Source of the DNA: an uncultured Clostridia bacterium
GTDB taxonomy: Bacteria; Bacillota; Clostridia; Oscillospirales; Acutalibacteraceae
NCBI GenBank assembly: GCA_945788455.1
Contig: CALZMC010000040.1
Coordinates: 1 to 6,215, forward strand
Length of the DNA: 6,215 bases
Direction: 5' to 3'
Positions 5,402-6,215 of this stretch are shown here, piece by piece. The translations under genes and the position numbers were made by a program. The notes below the pieces were generated by a model. It was not told the DNA's origin and searched no databases. It worked only from the letters and a program-made list of their open reading frames with translations. Numbering within the stretch: the stretch's first letter is position 1; each line of letters opens with the position of its first letter.

Positions 5402-6215
5402 ATGAGATTATCCTTTATCTGTCCGTGCTATAACGAGGAGGACAATATTTTCCTCTCGTTAAGGCCATTAAAGATGAATTTCCCGTCACGGACGAATACG
5501 AAATCGTTTTCGTAAATGACGGAAGTCAGGACAACACACTAAACAAAATGCTCGATGCAAAGGCTGTGTCGGGCTGTAATATCAAGATTGTTGACTTTTC
5601 AAGAAATTTCGGCAAGGAAAGTGCAATGTACGCAGGACTTGAGCATTCAAGCGGCGATATTATCACTATCATTGATGCCGACCTTCAGCAAAATCCGAGT
5701 GTTGTTTCTAAAATGATTTACATTCTTGACAACAGTCGCGATGTTGACTGCGTGTGCGCATATCAGGAAAACAGAAACGAAAACAAGTTTTATTCTGCCT
5801 GCAAAAATCTTTTTTATAAAATTGCCGACAAGACTACCGAGATTGAATTCAAAAACGGTGCAAGCGACTTTAGAACATTCAGAAAATGCGTAAAGGACGC
5901 TATTTTGTCGATGCCCGAATACCACAGATTTTCGAAGGGAATTTTCAGCTGGGTTGGTTTTAACACGGTGTATATTCCGTATCAGGCAGATGAGCGAAAA
6001 AACGGAAAAAGCAGCTTTAGTTTCTTCTCTCTGCTAAAATACGGCATCAACGGAATTATCAATTTCAGCACTCTGCCAATCAAGTTTGCATCTCTTGTCG
6101 GAGGAAGTGCAATAGTTTTCAGTATTATTTATGCGATTATCACAATTATAAGAAAGCTTGTTGACAACATCAACGTTGACGGCTTTACACAGCTCGTTAT
6201 TCTCATCACGTTTTT
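5402..6215 (+). CDS. family 2 membrane glycosyltransferase (GtrB/DPM1-like), frameshifted and cut by the window end
   Basis: Probably transfers a sugar from a nucleotide donor to a polyprenyl phosphate at the inner face of the membrane. Translation from ATG 5402 gives MRLSFICPCYNEEDNIF, a standard GT2 start, but this frame stops at 5513-5515 (TAA). The rest of the protein continues in another frame from about 5452: PLVKAIKDEF, EIVFVNDGSQDNT (NDGS, 5515-5526), VDFSRNFGKESAMYAGL, DADLQ (DxD 5674-5682, metal/donor binding), and ERKNGKSSFS, followed by a membrane segment at about 6085-6147 and the start of a second. Adding one T to the T4 run at 5448-5451 joins both parts exactly as NIFPLVKAIKDEF. 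So either the gene is a recent pseudogene or the base was lost in sequencing or assembly. Members have about 310-330 residues; about 270 are visible. The acceptor and pathway (teichoic acid, polysaccharide or lipid glycosylation) cannot be told from here. A shorter product from ATG 5548 would lack NDGS and is unlikely to be active. Confidence 0.85.

Noticed and set aside
5446..5454. Programmed -1 ribosomal frameshift in the glycosyltransferase gene.
   Set aside because: The sequence T-ATT-TTC does not fit the X-XXY-YYZ slippery pattern (the first codon cannot re-pair), no downstream stimulator is obvious, and this family is not known to use frameshifting.

Overview
The window looks like a chromosomal housekeeping stretch from a low- to moderate-GC Gram-positive bacterium, most likely a clostridial (Oscillospiraceae/Lachnospiraceae-like) Firmicute. 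Reasons: a LexA of the self-cleaving type, an Mrp with an N-terminal Cys cluster of the kind common in clostridia, DegV and RibU family proteins, strong AAGGAG-type ribosome binding sites, and SigA-like promoters with intrinsic terminators. All genes are on the + strand. No mobile element, CRISPR array, tRNA or rRNA was seen.

Layout: (1) 1-386, the C-terminal peptidase part of lexA, cut by the window edge. (2) 441-2368, a tight three-gene operon: mrp (Fe-S carrier ATPase), a dCMP deaminase and a small HAD phosphatase-like protein with a hydrophobic insert. Its promoter has a -35 box that overlaps the lexA stop codon. (3) 2455-3306, a DegV/FakB-like fatty-acid-binding protein with its own extended -10 promoter and a very short predicted leader, closed by a hairpin terminator at 3312-3340. 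(4) 3395-4336, birA, the bifunctional biotin ligase/repressor; a BirA-operator-like dyad brackets its predicted -10 box, suggesting autoregulation. (5) 4337-4642, a regulatory region with a perfect-consensus promoter, an FMN riboswitch, a long A+T hairpin and an intrinsic terminator, all controlling (6) ribU at 4643-5245, the riboflavin-binding S component of an ECF transporter, followed by its own terminator. (7) From 5402 to the window end, a family 2 membrane-anchored glycosyltransferase (GtrB/DPM1-like) whose reading frame is broken by an apparent one-base loss in a T run near 5448-5451.

The genes are mostly independent transcription units. The shared theme is limited: birA and ribU are both cofactor genes controlled by their own end product (biotinyl-AMP through BirA, FMN through the riboswitch). 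I see no evidence for a novel multi-gene system. The points most worth checking are the glycosyltransferase frameshift, the birA operator, the extra hairpin in the riboswitch expression platform, and the divergent HAD protein.
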